From positions 186,001 through 250,000 of the forward strand of contig NZ_JAAEDL010000001.1 of the NCBI RefSeq assembly GCF_018129005.1: a stretch of DNA of 64,000 bases, read 5' to 3'. The stretch's first letter is position 1. Every line of letters starts with the position of its first letter. The position numbers and the translations under genes were made by a program. Below the pieces are notes generated by a model. That model was not told the origin of the DNA. It saw nothing but the letters and a program-made list of their open reading frames with translations, and made no database searches. Shown here piece after piece: positions 63,447 through 64,000 of this stretch. The stretch comes from Neoroseomonas eburnea. Its GTDB lineage: Bacteria > Pseudomonadota > Alphaproteobacteria > Acetobacterales > Acetobacteraceae.

Positions 63447-64000
63447 TCAGACCCGCAGCAGATGGATCTCGACCGTCGGCCGCTTGCGCAGCCGGCGGCC
63501 GAGCGCCTTGCGCAGCGCGCTGCGCGCCGTCTCCCGCAACTGGTCATCCTCCCGCCGCAGCGCCACGGGCAGTTCCGAGACGACGCGGCGAAGCTCGGCG
63601 GCGATCAGCGCGGGCTCCGGGTCGCCGGTCTCGAACAGGCCGGGGGCGGAGACCTGCGGTTCCCCGAGCACCCGCCCCTGCCCATCCACCGCCAGCGAGG
63701 CCATCACCACGCCGTTGAACATCATCCGCCGGCGCGCAGCGATGATCGAGCCATCGAAGGGCAGCAGCCGGTCGCCATCCACCGCGAGCCGCCCGGCGGG
63801 CACGCCTTCCACCACCTCCGGACGGTTGCCGGAAAGCCGCAGCACGTCGCCATCCTCGACCAGGAAGGGGATGGCGCCGCATTCGGTGGCGAGCGCGGCG
63901 TGTTCCTGCATGTGGCGCCACTCGCCATGCACCGGCACGGAATAGCGCGGCTTCACCAGGGCATAGAGGCGCTTCAGCTCATCCCGCGCCGGGTGGCCGG
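63447..64000 (-). CDS. rnj: Ribonuclease J, C-terminal part
   Basis: Partial gene; its 5' end lies beyond the window. The frame reads GHPARDELKRLYALVKPRYSVPVHGEWRHMQEHAALA, the conserved C-terminal end of the metallo-beta-lactamase/beta-CASP region (motif with HGE), followed by VMASLAVDGQGRVLGEPQVSAPG and the C-terminal domain ending PTVEIHLLRV. RNase J is an exo/endoribonuclease for mRNA decay and rRNA maturation in alphaproteobacteria. About 185 of the usual ~550 residues are present here. Confidence 0.93.
   Translation of the reverse strand, partial: GHPARDELKRLYALVKPRYSVPVHGEWRHMQEHAALATECGAIPFLVEDGDVLRLSGNRPEVVEGVPAGRLAVDGDRLLPFDGSIIAARRRMMFNGVVMASLAVDGQGRVLGEPQVSAPGLFETGDPEPALIAAELRRVVSELPVALRREDDQLRETARSALRKALGRRLRKRPTVEIHLLRV

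Overview
The window is about 70 % GC with dense, mostly same-strand operons. Its core genes are alphaproteobacterial: ntrY/ntrX, hfq-hflX, a short-form proS, a DUF1467 gene, a Lol exporter and RNase J. Gene content and order suggest the family Acetobacteraceae (Roseomonas-like), but this is an inference from protein resemblance and not a phylogeny. No rRNA, tRNA, CRISPR array or intact insertion sequence was seen.

Layout. (1) 1-7296 (+): the nitrogen two-component pair ntrY (5' end outside the window) and ntrX, a D-amino-acid transaminase, an NTF2-like protein, a HAD phosphatase, hfq, hflX, an inositol-phosphatase-family enzyme and greB, nearly all with overlapping start/stop codons. (2) 7369-7519: a hairpin-rich, MITE-like element whose right 67 bp recurs next to dnaE. 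(3) 7680-39924: a ~32 kb exopolysaccharide/capsule locus. It holds a Wzx flippase, Wzy-type polymerase, Wzc/GumC-type chain-length kinase, Wza-type export lipoprotein, ExoY-type priming transferase, several glycosyltransferases, acyl- and pyruvyl-transferases, CDP-sugar and branched-sugar genes, an outer-membrane barrel, and its own regulators (a sensor kinase, a FixJ-like response regulator, a Crp/Fnr-like protein and a double winged-helix protein). (4) 40059-46629: pirin, a secreted hypothetical protein, mazG, a molybdopterin oxidoreductase and an amidase. (5) 47038-48822: a two-gene module of an EACC1-like protein and a membrane-anchored caspase-like protease, a likely conflict or cell-suicide system. 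(6) 48905-58834: dnaE, a HupE/UreJ-like protein, a methyltransferase, a divergent HxlR regulator/NAD-binding pair, a block of hairpins, then lolD with two tandem LolC/E-type permeases. (7) 58843-64000: proS, a terminator-rich gap with a possible small RNA, DUF1467, a polyglycine secreted protein, a Sel1-like lipoprotein and the 3' part of rnj.

How it works together. The polysaccharide locus looks like a complete Wzx/Wzy pathway: the ExoY-like enzyme primes undecaprenyl phosphate, glycosyltransferases extend the repeat unit, modifying enzymes decorate it, Wzx flips it, the Wzy-like protein polymerises it, and the Wzc- and Wza-like proteins control length and export. Six transcription units of the locus carry the same AGTTTTC motif, oriented with the gene and usually 65-100 bp before the start codon, suggesting a shared regulator. 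The clearest unusual system is the EACC1-caspase pair. Two families of dispersed hairpin repeats are also notable, one with a paired base change that keeps the stem.
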